Assembly (NCBI RefSeq): GCF_007667275.1
Contig: NZ_VDQT01000001.1
Location: 1,310,318-1,374,317 of the forward strand
DNA: 64,000 bases
Source of the DNA: Stenotrophomonas rhizophila
GTDB lineage: Bacteria > Pseudomonadota > Gammaproteobacteria > Xanthomonadales > Xanthomonadaceae
Reading direction: 5' to 3'
Shown piece after piece: positions 42,588 through 51,183 of the stretch (the first letter of the stretch is position 1; each line of letters begins with the position of its first letter). Under the pieces are notes generated by a model that saw only the letters and a list, made by a program, of their open reading frames with translations, ran no database searches and was not told the DNA's origin. A program made the translations under genes and the position numbers.

Positions 42588-43642
42588 TTCGGCGCCGCCT
42601 GGCTGCGCTGCTGGCGCAGCTGCTGCAGGTACCGCGCCACGGCGGCGTTGTGCTCGGTGTAGTTGGCCGAGAACACGTGCGCGCCACTGCCATCGCCTAC
42701 CGCCACGAAATACAGCGCGTCGCCGGCCGCGGGGCGTGCGGCAGCCTGCAGGGCGTCGCGGCCCGGCATGGCGATCGGGGTCGGAGTGAGGCCGGCGCGG
42801 GTGTAGGTGTTGTACGGCGTGTCGGTGGTGAGGTCGCGCTTGCGGATGTTGCCGTCGTAGCTGCTGCCGATGCCGTAGATGACGGTCGGGTCGGTCTGCA
42901 GGCGCATGCCCATCTTCAGGCGGCGCACGAACACGCCGGCGATCTGCGGGCGTTCGCTGGGCAGCGCGGTTTCCTTTTCGATGATCGAGGCCAGGATCAG
43001 CAGCTCATACGGGGAATTGAGCGGCAGGTCGTCGGCGCGGCTTTCCCACGCGGCCGCCAGTTCCTTTTCCATGGCGGCATGGGCGCGCTTGAGCACGTCC
43101 AGGTCGGTGTCGCCGCGCTGGTAGACGTAGGTTTCCGGCAGGAAGCGGCCTTCCGGATGCTGGCCCGGGAAACCAAGCGTCTTCATCAGCGCGGCATCGT
43201 CCAGGTCATCTGTGGTGTGGACCAGCGGGTCGGCGCGCTTGAGCGCGGCACGCAGCTGGCGGATGTTCCAGCCTTCGACGATGGTGACGCGGTGCTGCAG
43301 GGTGCGGCCCTGGCGCATGCGGGTGAGCAGCTCGCGCGGGGTGAGCTTCGCGTCCAGTGCGTATTCGCCGACCTTGAGTTTGCCGGCGGCGTCGAGCTGG
43401 CGCGCAAGCAGCTGCCACTGGGTGTCGTTGCCTTCGTCCACGCCGGCGTCGCGCAGCTTGCGCAGGACCGTCTGCAGGCCATCGCCCGGGGCGATGACCA
43501 CGCTTTCCTGGTCGGGGGTGATGGTCGCGTCGGCGAAGCCGCTCTGGCTGTGCCAGAACCATGCGCCGGCGGCGGCCAGCAGCAGTGCGCCGAGCAGCAC
43601 TACCGCCAGGACGGTGAAACAACCTCGTTTTACGCCTGCCAT
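42584..43642 (-). CDS. mltG: Endolytic murein transglycosylase MltG
   Basis: A 352-residue inner-membrane enzyme that cuts nascent peptidoglycan strands. One transmembrane helix (TVLAVVLLGALLLAAAGAWF) is followed by a LysM-like region and the YceG catalytic domain with the glutamate in LLILASIIEKETALPSERPQ, then GVFVRRLKMGMRLQTDPTVIYG and TPTPIAMPGRDAL. It overlaps tmk (42584-42587). Upstream, between pabB and mltG, three REP elements lie in 175 bases. Confidence 0.95.
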   Translation of the reverse strand: MAGVKRGCFTVLAVVLLGALLLAAAGAWFWHSQSGFADATITPDQESVVIAPGDGLQTVLRKLRDAGVDEGNDTQWQLLARQLDAAGKLKVGEYALDAKLTPRELLTRMRQGRTLQHRVTIVEGWNIRQLRAALKRADPLVHTTDDLDDAALMKTLGFPGQHPEGRFLPETYVYQRGDTDLDVLKRAHAAMEKELAAAWESRADDLPLNSPYELLILASIIEKETALPSERPQIAGVFVRRLKMGMRLQTDPTVIYGIGSSYDGNIRKRDLTTDTPYNTYTRAGLTPTPIAMPGRDALQAAARPAAGDALYFVAVGDGSGAHVFSANYTEHNAAVARYLQQLRQQRSQAAPK

Positions 43643-43661
43643 GCCTACCTCGGTGGGGTGG

Positions 43662-43687
43662 TGCAGCCACGCAGGGCGTGGCTCTAC
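43662..43687 (-). repeat. GTAG-headed REP palindrome
   Basis: Minus strand GTAGAGCCACGCCCTGCGTG followed by GCTGC; the same core as at 10497-10521. First of a cluster of three. Confidence 0.85.
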
Positions 43688-43704
43688 GGGTTCATTCGTT
43701 TCCG

Positions 43705-43730
43705 CGGGGACACGCGTGGCGTGTCTCTAC
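43705..43730 (-). repeat. GTAG-headed REP palindrome
   Basis: Minus strand GTAGAGACACGCCACGCGTG followed by TCCCC. Second of a cluster of three. Confidence 0.8.
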
Positions 43731-43747
43731 GCGGGTGCGCCGGTTGG

Positions 43748-43774
43748 GTAGTGACACGCCATGCGTGTCCCCGC
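43748..43774 (+). repeat. GTAG-headed REP palindrome
   Basis: GTAGTGACACGCCATGCGTG followed by TCCCCGC. Third of the cluster, in inverted orientation to the second. Confidence 0.8.
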
Positions 43775-43816
43775 AGTGCCCGAACCGCCCACACCCGCCC
43801 TACAGCATACCTTGGC

Positions 43817-45208
43817 TCAGTCACGCCGACCCAGCGCGCGCATCAGGCCACGGGCCTTGGCGCGGGTTTCGTCGAGTTCCCTGGCCGGATCCGAATCGAC
43901 CACGATGCCGGCGCCGGTACGGAACGCCGCCGTCGTACCGGCGACCTCGGCGGTGCGGATCAGGATGTTCAGGTCCAGGTCGCCGTCGCGGTTCAACCAG
44001 CCGAACGCACCGGTGTAGGCGCCGCGTGCGGTCTGTTCGAGCTCGGCGATGATCTGCATGCAGCGCACCTTGGGGCAGCCGGTGATGGTCCCACCGGGGA
44101 AGGTGGCGGCAATCACCTGGCCCGGACTCACGCCCGCGCGCAGGCGACCGCGCACGTTGCTCACGATGTGGTGCACGTGGGCGTAGCTTTCCACGCTCAT
44201 CAGCTCGTCCACTTCCACGCTGCCGGGGCTGCAGATGCGGCCCAGGTCATTGCGCTCCAGGTCGATCAGCATCACGTGCTCGGCGCGCTCCTTGGGGTGG
44301 CCCACCAGTTCGCGGATCCGCTCGGCGTCGTCGTCGCCTTCGAAGCGCGGGCGCGTGCCGGCGATCGGACGGGTCTGCACGTCGTCGCCGTGCACCGACA
44401 CCAGCCGCTCCGGCGAAGAACTCACCACCGCCCTGCCCTGCGCGATGAACAGGCCGGCGAACGGCGCCGGGTTCGCCACCCGCAGCTGCGCGTACAGCGC
44501 GTGCGGCGACAGCGCCTGCTCGAAGTGCGCGACCCAGCGCCGCGACAGGTTCACCTGGAACACGTCGCCGGCACGAAGGTAGTCGATCACCTTGCCCACG
44601 CCGTCGGTGAAGCGCGTGGGCGCATCCTCTTCCATCCCGGCAGGCGGCTGCCACTGCGGCAGCGGCGGCAGCGTGGCGCTAGCTGCCAGGTCCTGCTGGA
44701 GCACCTCCAGCAGCGCGTCGTGCCCGCTCTCGCAGACCGCATGGAACTGGCCCAGCACGCGGTCATGCAGCACGGCAGCCGGGCAGCGCAGCGCCAGCGC
44801 GCTGGGCAGGCCGTCGGCACGTGCGGGCAGATCGAGCACGGTCTCGATCTGGCCGGCCAGTTCGTAGTCCAGCATCAGCGCCCAGCCGCCGCGGAACGGC
44901 AGGCGGCGCCCTGCGCCAGGAACGGGCGACGGCGAATCAGGCGCGCCCTCGCGCGGCAGGCGCAGGGCGTGCCAGTGCGCGTCGAGTACGTCGAGGAAGG
45001 TGCCGGCGTGCGCGGTGCCGGCGTGATCGCGCACGACGCCGTCGGCGTGCAGTGCGAGCGATTCGCCGTTGCCCATCAGCAGCAGGTCCCAGCGGCCCTG
45101 GGCAGTGCCCGAGGCGGTGGATTCCATCAACAGCGGGTAACGCAGCGGTGCCAGACGCTGTAGCGCGAGCAGGTCGGTGGTGTCTGGCAGCAGGTGGGTC
45201 TGGAACAT
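43817..45208 (-). CDS. pabB: Aminodeoxychorismate synthase component I
   Basis: A 463-residue chorismate-using enzyme of folate synthesis that makes 4-amino-4-deoxychorismate with a glutaminase partner (not in this window). The catalytic part shows FQVNLSRRW, TRPIAGTRPRFEGDDDAERI, MLIDLERNDLGRICSPGSVE and FPGGTITGCPKVRCMQIIAE. The last two are the signature of the anthranilate/ADC synthase family. PIAGTRPR is the PABB-type motif with a lysine-free active site differing from anthranilate synthase. ATG at 45208 (MFQTHLLPD). It occupies the position that pabC has in E. coli (fabF-pabC-yceG). Confidence 0.93.
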   Translation of the reverse strand: MFQTHLLPDTTDLLALQRLAPLRYPLLMESTASGTAQGRWDLLLMGNGESLALHADGVVRDHAGTAHAGTFLDVLDAHWHALRLPREGAPDSPSPVPGAGRRLPFRGGWALMLDYELAGQIETVLDLPARADGLPSALALRCPAAVLHDRVLGQFHAVCESGHDALLEVLQQDLAASATLPPLPQWQPPAGMEEDAPTRFTDGVGKVIDYLRAGDVFQVNLSRRWVAHFEQALSPHALYAQLRVANPAPFAGLFIAQGRAVVSSSPERLVSVHGDDVQTRPIAGTRPRFEGDDDAERIRELVGHPKERAEHVMLIDLERNDLGRICSPGSVEVDELMSVESYAHVHHIVSNVRGRLRAGVSPGQVIAATFPGGTITGCPKVRCMQIIAELEQTARGAYTGAFGWLNRDGDLDLNILIRTAEVAGTTAAFRTGAGIVVDSDPARELDETRAKARGLMRALGRRD

Positions 45209-45261
45209 GGGAATACCGGCGGTGGTGTCGGGGCCGGCGGCGAGCCGGTCTGGCATTGTGG

Positions 45262-45285
45262 GGGCCGGCCAACGGCCGGCGCTAC
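45262..45285 (-). repeat. GTAG-headed REP palindrome
   Basis: Minus strand GTAGCGCCGGCCGTTGGCCG followed by GCCC, in the fabF-pabB gap; same family as 2634-2655. Confidence 0.8.
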
Positions 45286-45305
45286 CGGGCGCATTGCCCA
45301 GATGT

Positions 45306-45334
45306 GCCAAGGCCGCCCGGTGGGCGGCCTTGGC
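45306..45334. terminator. Perfect 13-bp hairpin after fabF
   Basis: GCCAAGGCCGCCC-GGT-GGGCGGCCTTGGC follows the fabF stop. No T-run follows on the minus strand, so it may be an attenuator or mRNA-stabilising hairpin between fabF and pabB. Confidence 0.6.
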
Positions 45335-45355
45335 AGACAGCTGTCGCAGCGTGAC

Positions 45356-46618
45356 TCAGACGCGCTTGAACACCAGCGTGCCGTTGGTACCGCCGAAGCC
45401 GAAGCCGTTGGACATCACCACGTCGACCTTGGCTTCGCGTGCGGTGTTGGGCACGTAATCCAGGTCGCAGCCCTCGCCCGCTTCGTGCAGGTTGATGGTG
45501 GGCGGAATGATGTTGTCGCGCAGCGCCAGCACCGAGAAGATCGCTTCCACGCCACCGGCCGCACCCAGCAGGTGGCCGGTCATCGACTTGGTGGAGCTGA
45601 CCATCATCTTGTAGGCGTGGTCGCCGAAGGCGGTCTTCATCGCCATGGTTTCGCCGAGGTCGCCGAGCGGGGTGGAGGTGCCGTGCGCATTGAGGTAACC
45701 CACCTGGTCCGGGCTGACGCCGGCGTCCTTGAGGGCCATGGTCATGCAGCGGGCAGCGCCTTCGCCGTTCTCGCTCGGCGCGGTCATGTGGTACGCGTCC
45801 GAGCTGGCGCCGAAACCGGCAAGCTCGGCGTAGATGCGCGCGCCACGCGCCTTGGCGTGTTCGTATTCTTCCAGGATCAGGATGCCGGCGCCGTCGCCGA
45901 GCACGAAGCCGTCGCGTTCCTTGTCCCACGGGCGCGAGGCTTCGGCCGGGGCGTCGTTGCGGGTGCTCATGGCCTTCATGGCGCAGAAGCCGCCCAGCGC
46001 GGTCGGCGAGGAGCCACGTTCGGCACCGCCGACCACCATCACGTCCGCGTCGCCGTACTGGATCATGCGCATCGCGGTGCCGATGGAATGGTTGGAGGTG
46101 GCGCAGGCCGACACCGCCGAGAACGACGGCCCCTTCAACCCGGTGATGATGCTCAGCTGGCCGGGCAGCATGTTGATGATGGTCTTGGGCACGTAGAAGG
46201 GCGAGATCTTCTTGCCCTCGTGGAACTCGATGGTCTGTTCCTCGATGCCCAGCAGGCCGCCGATGCCCGCGCCCACGATGGCGCCGATACGCTCGGCATT
46301 GCCGTCGGTGATCTCCAGGCCCGAATCGTTCAAGGCCATGAAGGCGGCACCGAGGCCGTAATGGATGAACGGGTCCATCTTCTTGGCATCCTTGCCGCTG
46401 ACCCGGAACTTGCCGAACTGTTCGTTGTCGGCGGTGATGTCGAAGTCCCTGACCTCACCTGCGATCTTGGTGGTGAAACGGTCCAGGTAGGCCTGCGAAA
46501 CGTTGGTCAGCGGGCCGATGCCGGAACGACCTTCGGTGATGCCCTTCCAACTGGTGGCCATATCATTGCCCAACGGCGAGACCATGCCCATGCCGGTAAC
46601 GACGACGCGACGCTTCAT
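45356..46618 (-). CDS. fabF: Beta-ketoacyl-ACP synthase II
   Basis: A 420-residue condensing enzyme of fatty-acid elongation. The catalytic cysteine is in [18 protein letters not shown]; the two histidines are in [18 protein letters not shown] and [20 protein letters not shown]; the C-terminal [17 protein letters not shown] is the usual KAS end. ATG at 46618 with AGGAG upstream. It follows acpP, the common order acpP-fabF. Confidence 0.97.
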   Translation of the reverse strand: MKRRVVVTGMGMVSPLGNDMATSWKGITEGRSGIGPLTNVSQAYLDRFTTKIAGEVRDFDITADNEQFGKFRVSGKDAKKMDPFIHYGLGAAFMALNDSGLEITDGNAERIGAIVGAGIGGLLGIEEQTIEFHEGKKISPFYVPKTIINMLPGQLSIITGLKGPSFSAVSACATSNHSIGTAMRMIQYGDADVMVVGGAERGSSPTALGGFCAMKAMSTRNDAPAEASRPWDKERDGFVLGDGAGILILEEYEHAKARGARIYAELAGFGASSDAYHMTAPSENGEGAARCMTMALKDAGVSPDQVGYLNAHGTSTPLGDLGETMAMKTAFGDHAYKMMVSSTKSMTGHLLGAAGGVEAIFSVLALRDNIIPPTINLHEAGEGCDLDYVPNTAREAKVDVVMSNGFGFGGTNGTLVFKRV

Positions 46619-46723
46619 TGCAGATTCTCCTGACTCAAAAAACACAGGGCCGCTAGCGCGGCCCCATGGGATTGCTGCGCGCGATGGCGGCGTTGGCCAC
46701 GATCGCGCGCACGCCGCCCGACA

Positions 46724-46963
46724 TCACGCCTTGACGTGAGCCGAAACGTAGTCGATTGCAGCCTGGACGGTGCTGATCTTCTCGGCTTCTTCGTCCGGGA
46801 TCTCGCACTCGAATTCTTCTTCCAGCGCCATCACCAGCTCGACGGTGTCCAGGGAGTCGGCGCCCAGGTCATCGACGAACGATGCGCCGTTGGTGACTTC
46901 TTCTTCCTTGACGCCAAGCTGTTCGACGACGATTTTCTTGACGCGTTCTTCGATGGTGCTCAT
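46724..46963 (-). CDS. acpP: Acyl carrier protein
   Basis: A 79-residue acidic carrier protein. Ser37 in [12 protein letters not shown] is the 4'-phosphopantetheine attachment site. Start [17 protein letters not shown] is nearly that of E. coli AcpP. It follows fabG after 153 bases, a long gap in which an own promoter is expected, because acpP is usually expressed far above its neighbours. A TACACT on the minus strand in this gap is a possible -10, without a clear -35. Confidence 0.98.
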   Translation of the reverse strand: MSTIEERVKKIVVEQLGVKEEEVTNGASFVDDLGADSLDTVELVMALEEEFECEIPDEEAEKISTVQAAIDYVSAHVKA

Positions 46964-47116
46964 TGGATATCGCTCCAGATGGAGTAGTGGTTCAAAAAGT
47001 GACGCCATCAAATGGCGATGGCCGTGGGATAGTGTAGTGGAAACCGCAGGCCCCTTGCATTTCTGCAAAAAACCATTCAGATCAACCACTTGCGGTGCAT
47101 TCCCTGCACCACATGC

Positions 47117-47860
47117 TTACGGCATGTACATGCCGCCGTTCACATGGAGGGTTTCGCCGGTGATGTAGCTGGCCGAAGGACCGGCCAGGAACGCCACCGC
47201 GTTGGCGATGTCGGACGGCTCGCCCAGGCGCTCCAGGGCGATCGACTTGACCAGGCCGGTGCGCTGCTCTTCGGGCAGGGCCTTGGTCATGTCGGTGTCG
47301 ATGAAGCCCGGGGCCACCACGTTGACGGTGATCCCGCGCGAGCCGATTTCCTTGGCCAGCGACTTGGAGAAGGCAATGATGCCGGCCTTGGCCGCGGCGT
47401 AGTTGGCCTGGCCGGCGTTGCCGGTCACACCGATCACCGAGGCGATGTTGATGATGCGGCCCTTGCGCGCCTTCATCATGCCGCGGATGACCGCCTTGGA
47501 GGTGCGGTAGACGCTGGTCAGGTTGGTGTCGAGGATGGCCTGCCAGTCTTCGTCCTTCATCCGCAGCAACAGGTTGTCGCGGGTGATGCCGGCGTTGTTG
47601 ACCAGGATGCTGATCGCACCGAATTCCTTGGCGATGCCGTCCAGCACGGCGTCCAGCGCGGCCGGGTCGGTCACGTTCAGCGCGCGGCCATGGCCGCCCA
47701 CCGCCGCCAGGCGTTCGCCGATGGCCGTCGCGCCGGATTCGGTGGTGGCGGTGCCGATGACGGTCGCGCCCTGCGCGGCCAGTGCGTCGGCGATCGCCGC
47801 ACCGATGCCACGGCTGGCGCCGGTGACCAGTGCGATTTCACCCTGAAGGGGCTTGCTCAT
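47117..47860 (-). CDS. fabG: 3-oxoacyl-ACP reductase
   Basis: A 247-residue NADPH-dependent SDR that reduces beta-ketoacyl-ACP in fatty-acid synthesis. TGASRGIG (residues 14-21), NNAG, the catalytic Ser in NIASVIGVTGN and Tyr-Lys in YAAAKAGIIAFSKSLAKE are present, with VAPGFIDTDMT and GETLHVNGGMYM at the end. ATG at 47860. The frame remains open upstream into fabD, but family length and start agree with 47860. Confidence 0.97.
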   Translation of the reverse strand: MSKPLQGEIALVTGASRGIGAAIADALAAQGATVIGTATTESGATAIGERLAAVGGHGRALNVTDPAALDAVLDGIAKEFGAISILVNNAGITRDNLLLRMKDEDWQAILDTNLTSVYRTSKAVIRGMMKARKGRIINIASVIGVTGNAGQANYAAAKAGIIAFSKSLAKEIGSRGITVNVVAPGFIDTDMTKALPEEQRTGLVKSIALERLGEPSDIANAVAFLAGPSASYITGETLHVNGGMYMP

Positions 47861-47936
47861 GCTCAGTTTCCTCGAACGGGACCGACCCGCGGCGCCAGCC
47901 CGGGGGCTGGCACGTGACGGGCACGGTCGAAAGTCA

Positions 47937-48881
47937 TCAGGCAGCCCAGGTCTCGCGGGCGGTCTCGAAGTCGGCGGGCGTGGACAGTGTGCGCGCATCC
48001 AGCGATTTGTCGATGCGCTTGATCAATCCGGTCAGCACCTTGCCGGGGCCGCACTCGGCCACGCGGGTGACGCCACGGGCGGCGAGCGCCTCCACGCAGC
48101 CGGTCCACTGCACCGGCAGGTACAGCTGCTGGACCAGGGCGCTGCGGATGGCGTCGATGCCGTCATGGATGCGTGCGTCGACGTTCTGCACCACCGGCAG
48201 GTTAGGCACGCGCCAGTCCAGGCCGGCCATGGTCTCGGCCAGGCGATTGGCGGCTTCGCGCATCAGCGGGGTATGCGAGGGCACGCTGACGGCAAGCTTC
48301 ACCGCCTTGCGCACGCCCTTTTCGGCGAGCAGGGCCAGCGCGCGGTCGACCGCCTCGGCGTCGCCACCGATCACGATCTGGCCGGGCGAGTTGTAATTGG
48401 CCGGGACCACCACCTGGCTGCCCGAAGCCTGTTCACAGACCTCCTTGACCAGCGCATCCTCGGCGCCGAGCACGGCGGCCATGGCACCGACGCCGGCCGG
48501 GGCGGCTTCCTGCATCAGCTGGCCGCGCAGGCGCACCAGGTGGGCGCCATCACGCAGCGACAGCGCGCCGGCGGCAACCAGCGCGGTGTATTCGCCCAGG
48601 CTGTGCCCGGCCAGCACCGCCGGCTGGGCGCCGTGCACGGCCTTCCAGGCGCGCCACACGCCGATGCTGGCGGCCAGCAGCGCGGGCTGGGTGTATTCGG
48701 TGCGGTTCAGCATCTCTTCCGGGCCGCCCTGCGACAGCGCCCACAGGTCCACGCCGGCGCCGTCGGAGGCTTCGGTGAAGGCCTCGCGCACCTGCGCGTG
48801 CAGTTCGGCCAGTTCAGCCAGCATGCCCAGCGACTGCGAGCCCTGGCCGGGGAACACGAAAGCGAGATTGGAATCGGTCAC
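47937..48881 (-). CDS. fabD: Malonyl-CoA-ACP transacylase
   Basis: A 314-residue enzyme that loads malonyl groups on ACP. LAFVFPGQGSQSLGML at the start, the nucleophile serine in VLAGHSLGEYTALVAAGALS, an arginine in VRLRGQLMQEA and the histidine in SVPSHTPLMREAANRLAE are all visible. The best start is a GTG at 48881 (VTDSNLAF), with AGGCGGA upstream; a TTG at 48899 in frame is less likely. Upstream is a kinase-like gene rather than fabH. Confidence 0.96.
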   Translation of the reverse strand: MTDSNLAFVFPGQGSQSLGMLAELAELHAQVREAFTEASDGAGVDLWALSQGGPEEMLNRTEYTQPALLAASIGVWRAWKAVHGAQPAVLAGHSLGEYTALVAAGALSLRDGAHLVRLRGQLMQEAAPAGVGAMAAVLGAEDALVKEVCEQASGSQVVVPANYNSPGQIVIGGDAEAVDRALALLAEKGVRKAVKLAVSVPSHTPLMREAANRLAETMAGLDWRVPNLPVVQNVDARIHDGIDAIRSALVQQLYLPVQWTGCVEALAARGVTRVAECGPGKVLTGLIKRIDKSLDARTLSTPADFETARETWAA

Positions 48882-48969
48882 GCGGAAATCCGCCTGCAAA
48901 AAACGAACGGCGAATGATAAGGGGGAAAAGCGCGCTTCGTCTGTACTGGCGCGTATTGACCAGGCCCAG

Positions 48970-48994
48970 GCAGGTGCCGACCGTGGGTCGGCAC
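48970..48994 (+). repeat. Degenerate REP palindrome (GCAG head)
   Basis: GCAGGTGCCGACCGTGGGTC followed by GGCAC; the same core as 58677-58703, with GCAG in place of GTAG. It lies between fabD and the kinase-like gene. Confidence 0.6.
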
Positions 48995-48998
48995 GCCC

Positions 48999-49781
48999 TC
49001 AGACAAACAGCTGCAGGATGTCCAGATCGCCGTCGCTGAAGAAGTCGAAACAGATCGCCACCAGCATCAACATGCCCAGCGTAGTGGCCCCGTGCACGAC
49101 CAGGATGGCGTGCGCCAGCGCGCGCGCCGAACGCCCCATCTTCATGCTGTAGCGGGCCAGGCGCTGCAACCGACCCGACACCGCGTGCGCATGCGCCAGG
49201 ACCGGGGCGTCTTCGCCGTCCATGGCTGCCGCCATCAGCGCCTGCAGCCGCTCGGGGCGGTGTTCGTAGTACTTGGCCACGCCGTAGCCGAACATCAGCC
49301 AGTCGCGGGCCTGGGCCTGGGCCAGGTCCATCACTTCCAGCGGGTCTTCCTCGAAATCGATGAAGCCGATGGCCTGGCCATCCCAGGTCAGGTTACGCGG
49401 CAGCGGTTGGCCGAAATAGGCGCCCCGGGCGTGGGCCACGACGATGGCCTGCATGGCGGCCGACACCAGTGCGTCGCGGCCGGCATCGTCGGCCTGGCGC
49501 AGGCACGTGTTGAAGGAGCGGCCGTTGTCGCCCAGGACCAGCGAGGCATGGCCGCTGCCGATCACGTGCGGCACGTTTACTCCCTGGGCCTGCAGCTCGG
49601 CCAGGCGCCGCGCTTCGGTCTCACGGGCGGCATCGCCGCCGCGATGCGGCGGTGGGCGCAGGGCGTCCAGCTGGAAACGGTTGGCCACGAACCTGAGCAG
49701 GCCCAGCGCGACCGCGCGGCTGCTCTCGCCGTACTGCTTCAGCCAGGCGCGCTGGCCTTCGATGACGATGGGTTCGACCAT
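48999..49781 (-). CDS. Kinase-fold (RIO/InaA-like) protein with C-terminal membrane helix
   Basis: A 260-residue protein. VANRFQLDALRPPPHRGGDA and EARRLAELQAQGVNVPHVIG are an N-lobe-like region. AHARGAYFGQPLPRNLTWDG is a catalytic-loop-like segment (HxxxYxGxxxxxN, Asp in the loop missing or replaced) and GFIDFEEDPLE matches the DFE metal-binding motif. This resembles the lipopolysaccharide core kinase/RIO-like group. A C-terminal helix (ILVVHGATTLGMLMLVAICF) probably anchors it in the inner membrane. Substrate unknown; lipid A/LPS or a protein are possible. It interrupts the conserved fabH-fabD order. Confidence 0.75.
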   Translation of the reverse strand: MVEPIVIEGQRAWLKQYGESSRAVALGLLRFVANRFQLDALRPPPHRGGDAARETEARRLAELQAQGVNVPHVIGSGHASLVLGDNGRSFNTCLRQADDAGRDALVSAAMQAIVVAHARGAYFGQPLPRNLTWDGQAIGFIDFEEDPLEVMDLAQAQARDWLMFGYGVAKYYEHRPERLQALMAAAMDGEDAPVLAHAHAVSGRLQRLARYSMKMGRSARALAHAILVVHGATTLGMLMLVAICFDFFSDGDLDILQLFV

Positions 49782-49802
49782 GACACATCTCCAGAAATGC
49801 AG

Positions 49803-49823
49803 AACGGCCCCATCGGGGCCGTT
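49803..49823. terminator. Hairpin between fabH and the kinase-like gene
   Basis: AACGGCCCC-ATC-GGGGCCGTT with a moderately T-rich stretch after it on the minus strand. Possible terminator or attenuator after fabH. Confidence 0.6.
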
Positions 49824-49844
49824 TCGTGTGAACCGATTAACGCA

Positions 49845-50822
49845 TTAATAACGCAGCAGCGCCGAACCCCAGGTGAAGCCGCCACCGAAGGCTTCCAGCA
49901 GCAGCAGCTGGCCGCGCTGGACCCTGCCGGAGCGCACTGCGACGTCCAGCGCCATCGGCACCGACGCCGACGAGGTGTTGCCGTGCCTGTCGACGGTGAC
50001 CACGACCTGGTCCATCGACATGTCCAGGCGCTTGGCGGTGGCTTCGATGATGCGCAGGTTGGCCTGGTGCGGGATCAGCCAGTCCAGGTCGGCCTTGCTC
50101 AGGCCGTTGGCATCGAGGGTTTCATCAACGACCGAGTCCAGCGCCTTGACCGCGTACTTGAACACGTCGTTGCCCTTCATCAGGATCGCGCCGCGGGCCT
50201 GCTCGCCTTCGCCGAAGCCGGCCGAGACGCCCACCGGGTTCCACAGCAGTTCCTTCTTGCTGCCATCCGAATGCAGGTGGGTGCTGAGGATGCCGGTGTC
50301 TTCATCGGCCTTCAGCACCACCGCGCCCGCGCCATCGCCGAACAGCACGCAGGTGGTGCGGTCGTTCCAGTCGACGATGCGGGTGAGGGTTTCCGCACCG
50401 ATGACCAGCACATGGCGGGCATCACCGGAACGGATGAATTTGTCGGCCACGCCCAGCGCGAACACGAAGCCCGAACAGGCGGCGTTGACGTCGAAGGCAG
50501 GGCAGCCGCTCGCACCGAGCTTGGCCTGGATCAGGCACGCGGTGGAGGGAAAGATCAGATCGGGGGTGGTGGTACCCACCACGATCATGTCGAGCTGGGA
50601 CGCATCGATACCGGCCGCTTCCAGCGCACGCACCGCGGCGTGGTAGCCGAGGTCGCTGGTGGTTTCCGTGTCGGCGGCAATATGCCGTTCACGGATGCCG
50701 GTACGCGTCTGGATCCACTCATCGCTGGTGTCGACCATTTTCTCCAGATCCTGGTTGGTCAACACTTTTTCGGGCAAATAACTACCAGTGCCCGCGATCC
50801 TCGAGTAGATCCGCTTGCTCAT
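49845..50822 (-). CDS. fabH: Beta-ketoacyl-ACP synthase III
   Basis: A 325-residue enzyme that starts fatty-acid synthesis by condensing an acyl-CoA with malonyl-ACP. The catalytic Cys is in [20 protein letters not shown], His and Asn in [18 protein letters not shown] and [16 protein letters not shown]. The N-terminus [20 protein letters not shown] is typical. It follows rpmF after a terminator-like hairpin. plsX, which lies between rpmF and fabH in E. coli, is absent here. Confidence 0.97.
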   Translation of the reverse strand: MSKRIYSRIAGTGSYLPEKVLTNQDLEKMVDTSDEWIQTRTGIRERHIAADTETTSDLGYHAAVRALEAAGIDASQLDMIVVGTTTPDLIFPSTACLIQAKLGASGCPAFDVNAACSGFVFALGVADKFIRSGDARHVLVIGAETLTRIVDWNDRTTCVLFGDGAGAVVLKADEDTGILSTHLHSDGSKKELLWNPVGVSAGFGEGEQARGAILMKGNDVFKYAVKALDSVVDETLDANGLSKADLDWLIPHQANLRIIEATAKRLDMSMDQVVVTVDRHGNTSSASVPMALDVAVRSGRVQRGQLLLLEAFGGGFTWGSALLRY

Positions 50823-50834
50823 TGCATTTCCTGT

Positions 50835-50869
50835 AAAAGGTAAAGGCCGCTGTCCGGCGGACAGCGGCC
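50835..50869 (-). terminator. Rho-independent terminator/attenuator between rpmF and fabH
   Basis: On the minus strand GGCCGCTGTCC-GCC-GGACAGCGGCC is followed by TTTACCTTTT. It could end the yceD-rpmF transcript and let fabH be expressed by read-through. Confidence 0.7.
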
Positions 50870-50877
50870 CTCACGAA

Positions 50878-51075
50878 TCAATCTTCTTCGACGGCCGAGT
50901 TCGACTTGGTCGCGATCACCTTCTTGCCACGGTAGAAACCGTCGGCGGTGATGTGGTGACGCAGATGCACTTCACCGGTGGTCGGATCGGTGGACAGCTG
51001 CTTGGCGCTCAGGGCGTCATGCGAACGGCGCTGGCCGCGGCGGGACGGGGTAACACGGGATTTCTGCACAGCCAT
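50878..51075 (-). CDS. rpmF: 50S ribosomal protein L32
   Basis: A 65-residue ribosomal protein. [20 protein letters not shown] and [15 protein letters not shown] are the family signatures. It lacks the four zinc-binding cysteines, so it is the C-minus form usual in Gammaproteobacteria. It follows yceD on the same strand. Confidence 0.98.
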   Translation of the reverse strand: MAVQKSRVTPSRRGQRRSHDALSAKQLSTDPTTGEVHLRHHITADGFYRGKKVIATKSNSAVEED

Positions 51076-51183
51076 GGGATTGCTCCAAACTCGGTTCGAT
51101 TTGCTTCGTCGTATCGTCGCGCAGGACGCCAGCGCCCAGCACATTCTTCGCTTTCGCCGCAGCCGCCGACGACAATCCGGCTG

